A model generated the notes under the pieces. That model saw only the letters and a list, made by a program, of their open reading frames with translations. It had not been told where the DNA came from and did not search any database. The translations under genes and the position numbers were made by a program. A DNA stretch of 64,000 nt from Mesoflavibacter sp037029465 (GTDB lineage Bacteria > Bacteroidota > Bacteroidia > Flavobacteriales > Flavobacteriaceae): NCBI RefSeq assembly GCF_037029465.1, contig NZ_JAYMEM010000006.1:1-64000 (forward strand). The letters run 5' to 3'. Below are positions 53,016 through 61,810 of this stretch, piece by piece (the first letter of the stretch is position 1; the number at the start of each line of letters is the position of its first letter).

Positions 53016-54083
53016 TTAACCCAAATCTACTCTAATACCTAATGAAATATTGTTTTGATCTACTGTTGCGTCTTTAAAAATTGTAGACAGGTCATATTTA
53101 GCATATAAACTTAAATCTCCGTAACCTATATAAGCCGCTAAACCATAAACAAAAGTATTAGTATTGTAGCTTGTTTTTATTTTTTGTTTTACACGATCAC
53201 CAAATTCATCTTCGTAAACTAGCTTTTGTTGCGTCCCTAAATTAACACCACCATAACCACCTATACCTATTTTAAAATGATCATCTGTAAAATATCTAAT
53301 ACGATCTTTATATTCTTTTTTAGTTGAAGGCCCAAACTCAAAAAACACAGGTATTACAAGATTTGTAGTTCTAAATTTTGCTTTTTTTAGGTCGTTAGGA
53401 AAAACCTGCAGAGTTGTTTCTTCTGTTCCTTTTTCAAAATACAAATTGTCTTTTATATCCAATTTATTCCACTGAAAAGATAACCCGTATTTAAATCTCA
53501 AAAAGTTTGATTCCTTAAAAACACGAGTATTCCATAACCAACCAAGCTCTACAAATCCTGATCCTCCTAATTTGTATGGAGAATCATCTAAAGAAACACC
53601 ATCTATAATTGCGTTATTAAAACCCATTGCAAAAAGCAATTGATTACCAGTTCTTATATCATATTTTGGAGGTGATTTTTTAGCTTTAACTTCTACTATT
53701 TCTTTTTGCCCATCTCCTATATTGATAGAAAACACTGTTGACTTTTTATCTGGATCTGGCAGATCATTATTACGCTCCATTAATTCGAACTTATTTTCTA
53801 AAATAATATAGCGGTTTTCTATGTTTTTAGCATGTTTTTCTGCAGCTTCTTTTTTAAGCTTTTCTGCTTCTTCAAAAGTAATATCTTCTCTATCTAAACG
53901 GTCATTAATTTTATCTACTTCTTCTTTTAAAGTTTCAAGTTCGGCATTTTTAATACGTTCTTTATAATCTTCAATCATTTTAGAAACGTCTTGTTTTGCA
54001 ACCGTTAAAGTGTCTTGCGCTTGTAGTTGACTAACCACAAAAATTGAAATAACTAGCGTTAGGTGTTTAATAATGTTTTGCAT
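53016..54083 (-). CDS. Outer membrane beta-barrel protein with N-terminal coiled coil, 355 aa
   Basis: A signal peptide (about 1-22, ending QLQAQ) is followed by a strongly heptad-patterned, charged region (about 30-115) that looks like a coiled coil. The remaining 230 residues form amphipathic strands (for example GGYGGVNLGTQQKLVYE, LSLYAKYDLSTIF) and end GIRVDLG. It lies 32 bases after the 240-aa gene, in line with the sigma factor cassette. A periplasm-spanning outer membrane role is an inference. Confidence 0.8.
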   Translation of the reverse strand: MQNIIKHLTLVISIFVVSQLQAQDTLTVAKQDVSKMIEDYKERIKNAELETLKEEVDKINDRLDREDITFEEAEKLKKEAAEKHAKNIENRYIILENKFELMERNNDLPDPDKKSTVFSINIGDGQKEIVEVKAKKSPPKYDIRTGNQLLFAMGFNNAIIDGVSLDDSPYKLGGSGFVELGWLWNTRVFKESNFLRFKYGLSFQWNKLDIKDNLYFEKGTEETTLQVFPNDLKKAKFRTTNLVIPVFFEFGPSTKKEYKDRIRYFTDDHFKIGIGGYGGVNLGTQQKLVYEDEFGDRVKQKIKTSYNTNTFVYGLAAYIGYGDLSLYAKYDLSTIFKDATVDQNNISLGIRVDLG

Positions 54084-54115
54084 AATTGTTCGTGTTAATT
54101 TTGTTAGATGAAATA

Positions 54116-54838
54116 TTAATTATCGTTACTAACTACTGTACTTTTAACGGTTTCATAGCCTGATTTTACGACATGAAACAGTCTGTGCTTTAATGACTTT
54201 TCTGAAGTCATTTCTACTTCTTCCAATAGATCGTTAGCGTTAATTTTTTCTGTTACATTTTTATAATCATCTGCAGAAAATTGGTTCATTGCATTTTCTA
54301 AAAGTTGATTTGCTTCATCTAAAGACGGCTGTTCTTTAGACACTTCTGCAACTGTATTTTCTGATATTTGATTATTTAATTGATTGTTATTTTCTTCTTT
54401 ATTTTTAGGGTTAACTGCTGCTAAATATTGCTCTAGTTTTTTCTGTTTATTAGCTACTGATGTTTTAGGTTTTTCTGTTTTTAATTTAGAGGTTTCAACT
54501 TCATCATTAGTATTAACTAAAGGTGTGTTTTCTAAATTTTCTCCAACTTTATCTTCAATTTTATTTTTTATAATTGTAGGCTGTTCTTTGCTTTTTTGGT
54601 CTTTTTCTTGATTAACAATGGTGTTTTCTGGCATTACTTCTTCTTTATTAAACAAAGTAATTGCTAACATTACACCTACTAAAGTTGCTGCAACACCTAT
54701 CCACCAAACAGATAACTTTCTCTTTTTATCAGACTGTTCCAGTTTATTATTTAACTGCGTCCAAGCGTCTTGACTTGGTGTTATGGTACGGCGTTCTAAA
54801 ACGTCTTTAGCTTTCTTTTCAAATTTATTTGGTGCCAT
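54116..54838 (-). CDS. Single-pass membrane protein, probable anti-sigma factor-like, 240 aa
   Basis: One membrane segment is visible at about residues 44-62 (SVWWIGVAATLVGVMLAITL). The cytoplasmic N-terminus is short and basic (FEKKAKDVLERRTITPSQDA) and the outer part is long and rich in Glu, Lys, Asn and Gln. No zinc-binding anti-sigma motif is seen. The gene overlaps the end of the ECF sigma factor gene by 14 bases, the usual position of a regulator of the sigma factor. That it acts as such is inferred from position and topology. Confidence 0.65.
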   Translation of the reverse strand: MAPNKFEKKAKDVLERRTITPSQDAWTQLNNKLEQSDKKRKLSVWWIGVAATLVGVMLAITLFNKEEVMPENTIVNQEKDQKSKEQPTIIKNKIEDKVGENLENTPLVNTNDEVETSKLKTEKPKTSVANKQKKLEQYLAAVNPKNKEENNNQLNNQISENTVAEVSKEQPSLDEANQLLENAMNQFSADDYKNVTEKINANDLLEEVEMTSEKSLKHRLFHVVKSGYETVKSTVVSNDN

Positions 54839-55385
54839 ACTCTTTGGTATTTTGGTTATTAATTTGGGTTTGTAATAATTGGCGCGCTTTGTACAATTGT
54901 GATTTTGATGTGCCTTCTGTAATGTTTAATTCTTTTGCAATTTCTGAGTGTTTATAACCTTCTATTGCATACATCACAAAAACCATTTTATAACCATCAG
55001 GTAAATTATCTATCATTTTTTGCAAGTGCGCCACATCATATTGTTGTGATGTACTATCCTCTATCTCGGTATAAGGATGCGTATCTTCTGTAAAAAATAA
55101 CTGGTTGTCTTGACGTAAGAAAGAAATGCTTTCTCTTATCATAATACGTCTTATCCATCCTTCAAAACTTCCTTCGCTTTTAAATTGTTTAAGATTGGTA
55201 AACACTTTTAAAAAACCGTTAAGCATGACTTCTTCTGCTTTTTGTAGGTCTTTTATATAGTAACGACAAACGCTTAACATTTTTGGCGCATGCATCTCGT
55301 ATAGCGTATGCTGCGCTTTTCTGTTATGCTGAATTGCTTTTTTTATCAGCTTTGTTTCGTTATTAAAAAGTGTTACTACTTTCAC
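54825..55385 (-). CDS. ECF-type RNA polymerase sigma factor, 186 aa
   Basis: Region 2 spans about 20-90 (ALYEMHAPKMLSVCRYYIKD-like start, then KVFTNLKQFKSEGSFEGWIR RIM) and region 4 about 120-175 with the helix-turn-helix GYKHSEIAKELNITEGTSKS. Size is normal. It is translationally coupled to the downstream membrane protein gene (14-base overlap) and followed by the beta-barrel gene, suggesting a three-gene signalling cassette. Its target promoters are unknown. Confidence 0.93.
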   Translation of the reverse strand: MKVVTLFNNETKLIKKAIQHNRKAQHTLYEMHAPKMLSVCRYYIKDLQKAEEVMLNGFLKVFTNLKQFKSEGSFEGWIRRIMIRESISFLRQDNQLFFTEDTHPYTEIEDSTSQQYDVAHLQKMIDNLPDGYKMVFVMYAIEGYKHSEIAKELNITEGTSKSQLYKARQLLQTQINNQNTKEYGTK

Positions 55386-55464
55386 AAAAACGTGTTTAGT
55401 TGGACGTTGTATTTATAAAGACGCAAAAACTATGAAAAAGGTTGCCTGAAGTTGAAAAAAAAAA

Positions 55465-56442
55465 TTATTTTTTTCTTTCTATTACGTAATTTACCATCAG
55501 TTTTAATGATGCTTTATAGTCTGATTCCGGGAAAGTTTCAAGGATATTTAGGGCTTCTTTTTGAAAAGATTTCATTTTAGAAACTGCGTAATCTAGTCCG
55601 TCATTTTCTTTAACAAATTCTATAACCTGATCAACTCTTTTTTTATCCTTGTTATGATTTTTCACTGAATTGATTAACCAGTTTTTATCTTTTTTAGAGC
55701 AATTATTAAGCACATAAATAAGCGGTAAGGTCATTTTTTGCTCTTTGATATCTATACCTATAGGTTTACCAATGCTTTTAGATCCGTAGTCAAACAAATC
55801 GTCTTTGATTTGAAAAGCCATTCCTATTAGCTCTCCAAATTTTCGCATCGTTTCTACCTCTACTGAATTAGGTTTTACAGAAGCTGCACCTAGACTACAA
55901 CAAGCAGCTATTAAAGTTGCTGTTTTCTGGCGGATGATTTCGTAATAGACTTCTTCGGTAATATCTAATTTTCTAGCTTTTTCTATTTGAAGTAATTCGC
56001 CTTCACTCATTTCTCTTACTGCAACCGAAATGATTTTAAGTAAATCAAAATCGTTATTATCGATGGAAAGCAATAACCCTTTTGACAGTAAAAAGTCTCC
56101 TATTAAAACTGCTATTTTGTTTTTCCAAAGTGCGTTGATCGAGAAAAAACCACGACGTTTATTACTATCGTCAACAACATCATCATGTACTAAAGTTGCT
56201 GTATGAATAAGCTCTATAACAGATGCGCCTCGATAAGTACGCTCGCTAATCTCTCCGTTTGCTACCATTTTTGCAACTAAAAAAACAAACATTGGTCGCA
56301 TTTGTTTTCCTTTTCGGTTTACAATGTAATAGGTAATACGATTAAGTAATGCGACTTTAGAAGACATTGACAACCTAAATTTTTGCTCGAAAAGATCCAT
56401 TTCAAACGCAATAGGTTGTTTTATTTGTTCGGTTATTTTCAA
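55465..56442 (-). CDS. Polyprenyl (long-chain) diphosphate synthase, 325 aa
   Basis: Elongates isoprenoid diphosphates. The first Asp-rich motif is LVHDDVVDDSNKRRG (about 92-106) and the second is MAFQIKDDLFDYG (about 222). Length and small residues before the first motif suggest a chain longer than geranylgeranyl, probably the side chain of menaquinone. The chain length cannot be fixed from sequence. It is separated by 80 bases from the sigma factor gene on its downstream side, and has its own -7 box. Confidence 0.94.
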   Translation of the reverse strand: MKITEQIKQPIAFEMDLFEQKFRLSMSSKVALLNRITYYIVNRKGKQMRPMFVFLVAKMVANGEISERTYRGASVIELIHTATLVHDDVVDDSNKRRGFFSINALWKNKIAVLIGDFLLSKGLLLSIDNNDFDLLKIISVAVREMSEGELLQIEKARKLDITEEVYYEIIRQKTATLIAACCSLGAASVKPNSVEVETMRKFGELIGMAFQIKDDLFDYGSKSIGKPIGIDIKEQKMTLPLIYVLNNCSKKDKNWLINSVKNHNKDKKRVDQVIEFVKENDGLDYAVSKMKSFQKEALNILETFPESDYKASLKLMVNYVIERKK

Positions 56443-56467
56443 AAAAGATGGCTTAAATTATCGATTT

Positions 56468-56475
56468 CAAAAATA
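56468..56475 (-). promoter_or_regulatory. -7 box upstream of the polyprenyl synthase gene
   Basis: On the minus strand TATTTTTG fits TAnnTTTG. It lies 25 bases before the start codon. Confidence 0.4.
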
Positions 56476-56590
56476 CGAATAAAGTAAGATATGATATTAT
56501 TAATATTTTGTAATTTTTAAAACTCTTTATAATTACTGATTTATTTTGTTTAACTTTAAGCTTATTTATTAATCAATAACACTCTAGCTT

Positions 56591-57754
56591 ATGAGAAATT
56601 TTACTTTGTTTTTATTTTTAATATCATTTTCATTTACTTTTGGACAAGTTGTACTAAATGAAAATTTTGATACAGCTTTGTCATTACCAACCGGATGGAC
56701 AAATAACGATATTGCTACAAGTGGAGAACTATGGACTTTTGAAACAGGTGGTAACGCGCCTTATTTAGGAACTGGAAACACTGCTTTTTATACTACTGCT
56801 GGATTTTCTGGGAATTACCCTATTTTCAACAGTGATGCTAATGGAGCTGGAGCTGCTGAAAATACTGCTCTAGAAAGCCCTTCTTTTGATTGCTCTACTT
56901 TAACCACTGTAATTTTATCTTTTAAACACCTATTTGTTAGTGGCTATGGAGGTGAAGGACATATAGAAGTTTTTGACGGAACACAATGGGTTGAAGTTGG
57001 ACTTTATTCTGAGACAAACGTAACAGTTGACACATACACATCTGGTGAAATCATTATTGACGTGAGTACAGAATTAGCTGGTGTATCTAATGCTCAAGTT
57101 AGATTTAGATGGGTTGGAAATTACTCTTACTATTGGGCTTTAGATGATGTAACAGTTCAACAACCAACTATAAATCCTCCTGATGCTCCAACAACACCAA
57201 CACCTATTGATGGCGCTGTAGACGTACCTATAGACACTTCTGCAAATCCTACTTTAACAATATCTCCTTTTGAGTGGATTGCTGCGACAACTGGAGATCC
57301 TGCCTCGTCATTTAATCTTAGCTTAGGAATAACTCCTTCTGGAGATGATATAGGTTCACTTACTGGATTTAACAGTGGTGGAGGTGTTAATTATAATTGG
57401 GCTTATAGCACAACTTATTATTGGAGAATTGATGCAGTAAATATAGCAGGTACAACTCAAGGTACTGTATGGAGCTTTACTACTGAAGCAGATCCTAACT
57501 TATCAACTGATGACTTTAACATAAAGCCTTTAAGCATTTATCCAAATCCGACTTCAGATTTTGTAAATATAAAAACAGACATGACTATTAACTCTGTTGA
57601 AGTATTTAATCAATTAGGACAAAGAGTAATTAATCTTAAAGGAGATTCTTTATTAGAAAACACTATTGATGTTAAAAATTTAAAAAACGGTATTTATCTA
57701 ATGACAATAACGTCTGACAAGAAAAAACAAACTTTTAAATTCATTAAAGAATAA
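56591..57754 (+). CDS. T9SS-sorted choice-of-anchor J protein, 387 aa
   Basis: A signal peptide (about 1-19) is followed by a choice-of-anchor J (MAM-like lectin) domain at about 20-190, with ENFDTALSLPTGWTNNDIAT and WALDDVTVQQPT. A fibronectin-like domain follows (about 195-305), with PTPIDGAVDVPIDTSANPTL. The last 75 residues are a type A T9SS sorting domain, with LSIYPNPTSDFVNI, VEVFNQLGQRV and LKNGIYLMTI. The C-terminus suggests release or surface anchoring through the T9SS. Ligand unknown. Confidence 0.92.
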   Translation: MRNFTLFLFLISFSFTFGQVVLNENFDTALSLPTGWTNNDIATSGELWTFETGGNAPYLGTGNTAFYTTAGFSGNYPIFNSDANGAGAAENTALESPSFDCSTLTTVILSFKHLFVSGYGGEGHIEVFDGTQWVEVGLYSETNVTVDTYTSGEIIIDVSTELAGVSNAQVRFRWVGNYSYYWALDDVTVQQPTINPPDAPTTPTPIDGAVDVPIDTSANPTLTISPFEWIAATTGDPASSFNLSLGITPSGDDIGSLTGFNSGGGVNYNWAYSTTYYWRIDAVNIAGTTQGTVWSFTTEADPNLSTDDFNIKPLSIYPNPTSDFVNIKTDMTINSVEVFNQLGQRVINLKGDSLLENTIDVKNLKNGIYLMTITSDKKKQTFKFIKE

Positions 57755-57773
57755 TCATTATCAAAACTTAAAC

Positions 57774-57807
57774 AAAAAAGCGATTTCAACTTGAAATCGC
57801 TTTTTTT
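57774..57807. terminator. Bidirectional terminator between the T9SS substrate and rlmN
   Basis: AAAAAAGCGATTTCAA pairs with TTGAAATCGCTTTTTT with a minimal loop. The T run touches the rlmN stop codon (57806-57808). Confidence 0.85.
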
Positions 57808-58849
57808 ATTTGCTTTTATTGGCTAATTGACCGCAAGCAGCATCAATATCTTTACCTCTACTACGCCTAACTGTAACAGTTATATTGTTTGCTTCTAACA
57901 CTTTTTGGTACATATCAATTGCTTCTGTATTTGCTTGTTGAAACTCGCCATCATCAATAGGGTTATATTCGATTAAGTTAACTTTACTTGGTGCAAATTT
58001 GCAAAACTTAACCAACGCATCTACATCTTTACGCCTATCGTTTATCCCTTTCCAAACTACATATTCGTAGGTTATTCTGTTTTTTGTTTTAGCATACCAA
58101 TATTCTAAAGCTTCTCTTAAATCTGATAACGGAAAGGTTGCGTTAAATGGCATTATAGATGTTCTTACCTCATCAATTGCAGAGTGTAATGACACTGCTA
58201 ATTTAAATTTAACTTCGTCATCAGCCATTTTTTTAATCATTTTTGGCACTCCTGAAGTTGAAACTACAATACGTTTTGGAGACATCCCTAAACCTTCTGG
58301 AGATGTGATTTTATCAATAGCTTTTAATACGTTATTGTAGTTCATTAATGGTTCTCCCATACCCATAAACACAATATTGCTTAAAGGTCTATCATGATAT
58401 AATCTACTTTCTCTATCTATAGCTACGACTTGATCATAAATTTCGTCTGGATTTAGATTTCGCATACGTTTTAACCGTGCTGTTGCACAAAACTTACAAT
58501 CTAAACTACAACCTACTTGACTTGACACACATGCTGTAGTACGTGTATTTGTTGGTATTAAAACCGACTCGACCACCAAACCATCATGTAATTTTACAGC
58601 GTTTTTCACTGTTCCATCACTACTACGTTGTAAAGTATCTACTTGTATGTGGTTAATTACAAAATTATCTTCAAGCATTTGACGTGTTTCTTTTGAGATA
58701 TTGGTCATATCTTCAAAAGTATGAGCGCTTTTACCCCATAACCATTCATACACTTGATTTCCTCTAAAGGCTTTATCGCCTTGAGCTACAAAAAAATCTC
58801 TAAGTTGGTCTTTAGTTAAGGCGCGTATGTCTTTTTTCTTTGTTTCCAT
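57806..58849 (-). CDS. rlmN: 23S rRNA (adenine-C2)-methyltransferase
   Basis: Radical SAM enzyme that methylates A2503 of 23S rRNA and A37 of some tRNAs. The iron-sulfur ligands are in VGCSLDCKFCATARLKRM (Cys-x3-Cys-x2-Cys), and VFMGMGEPLMNYNNVLKAID is the second hallmark. The catalytic Cys near the C-terminus is in DAACGQL, close to the end. At 347 aa it is the normal size. A TAGCTTTG box just before the start gives a very short leader. Confidence 0.97.
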   Translation of the reverse strand: METKKKDIRALTKDQLRDFFVAQGDKAFRGNQVYEWLWGKSAHTFEDMTNISKETRQMLEDNFVINHIQVDTLQRSSDGTVKNAVKLHDGLVVESVLIPTNTRTTACVSSQVGCSLDCKFCATARLKRMRNLNPDEIYDQVVAIDRESRLYHDRPLSNIVFMGMGEPLMNYNNVLKAIDKITSPEGLGMSPKRIVVSTSGVPKMIKKMADDEVKFKLAVSLHSAIDEVRTSIMPFNATFPLSDLREALEYWYAKTKNRITYEYVVWKGINDRRKDVDALVKFCKFAPSKVNLIEYNPIDDGEFQQANTEAIDMYQKVLEANNITVTVRRSRGKDIDAACGQLANKSK

Positions 58850-58857
58850 AGGTTTTG

Positions 58858-58865
58858 CAAAGCTA
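58858..58865 (-). promoter_or_regulatory. -7 box of rlmN, close to the start codon
   Basis: On the minus strand TAGCTTTG fits TAnnTTTG. Only eight bases separate it from the ATG at 58849, so the transcript would have a leader of a few bases at most. Confidence 0.45.
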
Positions 58866-58921
58866 CAAATTATGATTTATCCTTTGTGTAAGTGATTGAT
58901 TTATTTAATGTAATAGTCTTT

Positions 58922-59030
58922 GGCTGGCGCATTAGCGGTTAAGGCTTTGTTGAAGCTCTTTTTGTGTTGTTGCGTATATGCAACACAAAAAAGCGACTGC
59001 CGAAAACGCGACCCTTTAGGGTAATGCCAT
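58922..59030. repeat. Intergenic repeat copy B with hairpin core
   Basis: Left end GGCTGGCGCATTAGCGGTTAA, right end GCGACCCTTTAGGGTAATGC and CATAAAAA. In the middle CTTTTTGTGTTG (58958-58969) pairs with CAACACAAAAAG (58981-58992) around an 11-base loop, and ACCCTTTAGGGT (59011-59022) forms a second small hairpin. It is less AT-rich than its surroundings. It shares ends and order with the degenerate copy at 217-380. Such elements occur in Flavobacteriaceae intergenic regions from memory. Confidence 0.6.
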
Positions 59031-59065
59031 AAAAAAACCTCTTCTTATTGACATAAAAAGAGGTT
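59031..59065 (-). terminator. Terminator after queA
   Basis: On the minus strand AACCTCTT pairs with AAGAGGTT around a 14-base loop, followed by seven T's. Confidence 0.8.
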
Positions 59066-59085
59066 AAACTATATTTATTGTTCTT

Positions 59086-60135
59086 TTACAGGATTAACAT
59101 AGCGTCACCATAGCTGTAAAATTTGTATTTTTCTTTTACTGCTTCTTCATACGCACGCTTAACAAAATCGTGACCTGCAAATGCAGAAATCATCATTAAT
59201 AATGTTGATTTTGGTGTGTGGAAGTTTGTAATCATAGAGTTTGCGATACTAAAATCGTATGGTGGGAAAATAAATTTGTTTGTCCAACCTTCAATTTCAT
59301 TTAAGGTTCCGCTAGAAGACACAGAGCTTTCTATAGCACGCATTGCTGTTGTACCAACTGCGCATACACGACGTTTTTCGGCTTTTGCATTATTGATAAT
59401 TCTTACTGCTTCTGGTCCTATTTTTAGCTCTTCGCTATCCATTTTATGCTTAGAAAGATCTTCTACCTCAACTGGATTAAAAGTACCTAAACCAACGTGT
59501 AATGTTACTTCTGCAAAGTCTACACCTTTAATTTCTAAACGCTTTAATAGGTGTTTTGAAAAGTGTAATCCTGCTGTTGGTGCTGCTACTGCACCTTCTT
59601 CTTTTGCAAAAATGGTTTGGTAACGCTCTTCGTCTTCAGGTTCTACTTCTCTTTTTATATATTTTGGTAAAGGTGTTTCTCCTAACTCGTTTAATTTATT
59701 ACGGAATTCTTGGTAAGATCCATCATATAGAAAACGTAATGTACGACCACGTGATGTTGTGTTATCTATTACTTCTGCTACTAAAGACTCGTCATCTCCA
59801 AAGTATAATTTATTACCAATACGTATTTTACGTGCAGGATCTACTAATACATCCCAAAGACGTTGTTCTTCGTTTAATTCTCTTAATAAAAATACTTCTA
59901 TACGTGCTCCTGTTTTTTCTTTGTTACCAAATAAACGTGCAGGAAATACTTTGGTATTATTAAGAATCATCACGTCTTTTTCATCAAAATAATCGATTAA
60001 GTCTTTAAACATTCTGTGTTCGATTTTTTGAGTATCTCTGTGCAATACCATTAAACGAGACTCGTCTCTATTTTCTGCTGGATATTCTGCTAAAAGTTCT
60101 TCTGGTAAGTCAAAGTTAAAATGTGATAATTTCAT
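59086..60135 (-). CDS. queA: S-adenosylmethionine:tRNA ribosyltransferase-isomerase
   Basis: Builds the cyclopentene ring of queuosine at the tRNA wobble base, using SAM as ribosyl donor. At 349 aa it is the usual length. Features include SHFNFDLPEELLAEYPAENR at the N-terminus, MILNNTKVFPARLFGNKEKT, and VAAPTAGLHFSKHLLKRLE near the middle, then NFHTPKSTLLMMISAFAGHD at the end. It has its own -7 box and a terminator, so it is probably a single-gene unit. Confidence 0.97.
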   Translation of the reverse strand: MKLSHFNFDLPEELLAEYPAENRDESRLMVLHRDTQKIEHRMFKDLIDYFDEKDVMILNNTKVFPARLFGNKEKTGARIEVFLLRELNEEQRLWDVLVDPARKIRIGNKLYFGDDESLVAEVIDNTTSRGRTLRFLYDGSYQEFRNKLNELGETPLPKYIKREVEPEDEERYQTIFAKEEGAVAAPTAGLHFSKHLLKRLEIKGVDFAEVTLHVGLGTFNPVEVEDLSKHKMDSEELKIGPEAVRIINNAKAEKRRVCAVGTTAMRAIESSVSSSGTLNEIEGWTNKFIFPPYDFSIANSMITNFHTPKSTLLMMISAFAGHDFVKRAYEEAVKEKYKFYSYGDAMLIL

Positions 60136-60164
60136 CTAGTTGCTTTATTTTATTTACAAAGTTG

Positions 60165-60172
60165 CAAATATA
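60165..60172 (-). promoter_or_regulatory. Promoter of queA
   Basis: On the minus strand the -7 box TATATTTG is 29 bases before the start, with a TTG (60196-60194) 21 bases upstream of it as the -33 element. This is one of the best matches to the Bacteroidota consensus in the window. Confidence 0.6.
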
Positions 60173-60239
60173 CAATCTGAAACTAGGCGTTGTCAAGTAA
60201 ATGAGCAATTATTATTTTTTACCCAGCTATAGCAAGGGT

Positions 60240-61463
60240 TTACAAAGGAAAATTAAAACCTAATATTTTTAAATCTTCCCAAAATGTTGGATATGACTTA
60301 GAAACAACTTTGTAATCTTGAATTATGATATCAGTTTTTAAAGCTAAAGGCGCAAAAGCCATAGCCATTCTGTGATCATTGTAAGTTTCAATTTCTATAT
60401 TTTCTAAAATTGAATCTGAAGCTTCTAAAGTTAGACTATCATTGGTAATAATTACGTTACCTCCAAGTTTTTCGATTTCAGTTTTTAAAGCCACCAATCT
60501 ATCTGTTTCCTTAATTTTTAAAGTATGTAAACCTGTTAAATAACAAGACAATCCTAATCCAAAAGCTGTTACTGCAATGGTTTGAGCTATATCTGGCGCT
60601 TCTTGCAAGTTTAACTCTTTAATTGATTTTGCTTCGGAAGTTTTTGAAATTATTACTGAATTATTATTGAATTCCGTTGAAACTCCAAACGCTTTATAAA
60701 TCTCAGCTAAAACAGAATCGCCTTGCAAACTTTCCTTTTTGTAAGATGAAATTGTGACACTAGTTCCTATTTTAGAAAGTGCTATAATACTATAAAAATA
60801 AGATGCAGAAGACCAATCGGACTCAACTACCAAATTTTTGTTTTCTTTTATATTTAGTAATGGTTTTACTGTAATTACATTATCTTTAAAAGAAGATTCT
60901 ACGCCTATTTGTGATAATAAATTAAGCGTCATTTTTATATATGGAATGGATGTTATTGTTCCTTCTAAAGTTAACTTTAGTCCGTTTTCTAATTTAGGAG
61001 CAATTAACAATAATGCCGAAATATATTGACTGCTAACATTGGCTTTTAAAGTAACTTTATTACCTGTTAGTTGTTTGCCTTTTATGATTAATGGCGGAAA
61101 ACCTTCGTTTTCTTTATATGAAATATCTGCTCCTATTTGCTTTAAAGCATCGACTAATATTGCTATTGGTCTTTCTTTCATTCGTTTAGAACCGGTTAAC
61201 TCTACCTTTCTATTTGCTTGCGTCGAATAGAATGCTGTTAAAAAACGCATTGCTGTACCAGCATGGTGTATATCTATAATTTTATTAGATGAATTTAATG
61301 CCTTTTGCATTAATTGACTATCATCTGAATTTGACAGATTTTCAATGTTAACACTTGGATATAACGCTTGTAATAACAACAATCTATTTGATTCGCTTTT
61401 TGAGCCTGTTATAGCTATTTGCTTGTTGCTTTTTATGGTAGATTTATAGAGTTGTAAATTCAT
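60240..61463 (-). CDS. aroA: 3-phosphoshikimate 1-carboxyvinyltransferase (EPSP synthase)
   Basis: Shikimate pathway enzyme joining PEP with shikimate-3-phosphate. At 407 aa it is shorter than the 427 aa of E. coli but has the important parts: ITGSKSESNRLLLLQAL (catalytic Lys), GTAMRFLTAFYS, VESDWSSASYFYSIIAL, KIKETDRLVALKTEIEKLGG and YNDHRMAMAFAPLAL. It follows the MazG-like gene by 13 bases on the same strand. Two neighbouring -strand genes upstream make up a likely operon with it. Confidence 0.95.
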   Translation of the reverse strand: MNLQLYKSTIKSNKQIAITGSKSESNRLLLLQALYPSVNIENLSNSDDSQLMQKALNSSNKIIDIHHAGTAMRFLTAFYSTQANRKVELTGSKRMKERPIAILVDALKQIGADISYKENEGFPPLIIKGKQLTGNKVTLKANVSSQYISALLLIAPKLENGLKLTLEGTITSIPYIKMTLNLLSQIGVESSFKDNVITVKPLLNIKENKNLVVESDWSSASYFYSIIALSKIGTSVTISSYKKESLQGDSVLAEIYKAFGVSTEFNNNSVIISKTSEAKSIKELNLQEAPDIAQTIAVTAFGLGLSCYLTGLHTLKIKETDRLVALKTEIEKLGGNVIITNDSLTLEASDSILENIEIETYNDHRMAMAFAPLALKTDIIIQDYKVVSKSYPTFWEDLKILGFNFPL

Positions 61464-61476
61464 TTATTTATGATAT

Positions 61477-61803
61477 TTACTTAAGTTTTTCGTTATTATG
61501 ATGCCTATCGTGATCGCGTTTTGTTTTTAAATCTAGCTTTTTATCAAAAGCGTCTTGCAAGTCTACTCCTGTTTGGTTTGCTAAACATAAAACTACAAAC
61601 ATAACATCTGCTAACTCTTCACCTAAATCTTTATTTTTATCGCTTTCTTTTTCGCTTTGCTCACCATAACGTCTTGCAATAATACGTGCTACTTCACCTA
61701 CTTCTTCTGTAAGTTGCGCCATATTAGTAAGCTCGTTAAAATATCTTACTCCATGGTTTTTAATCCAATTATCTACGTCTTTTTGTGCGTTTTTTATGTT
61801 CAT
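61477..61803 (-). CDS. MazG-like nucleotide pyrophosphohydrolase, 108 aa
   Basis: A single MazG-type helical domain. The metal-binding acidic residues are in QLTEEVGEVARIIARRYGEQ and DLGEELADVMFVVLCLANQT (E-x-x-E with E-x-x-D). The likely function is hydrolysis of a nucleoside triphosphate to the monophosphate and pyrophosphate; specificity is unknown. The end is KTKRDHDRHHNNEKLK, rich in His and Lys. It lies between aroA and a pair of small membrane proteins on the same strand. Confidence 0.93.
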   Translation of the reverse strand: MNIKNAQKDVDNWIKNHGVRYFNELTNMAQLTEEVGEVARIIARRYGEQSEKESDKNKDLGEELADVMFVVLCLANQTGVDLQDAFDKKLDLKTKRDHDRHHNNEKLK

Positions 61804-61810
61804 AAGTAAA

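Noticed and set aside
58922..59030. Riboswitch upstream of rlmN or queA (for example a preQ1 type)
   Set aside because: The element is on the 3' side of queA and upstream of the rlmN promoter, and does not show a preQ1 aptamer; the repeat explanation fits better.
59556..59963. Plus-strand 135-codon Leu-rich frame inside queA
   Set aside because: It is antisense to the conserved core of queA; the Leu-rich composition comes from complementing Lys/Glu codons.
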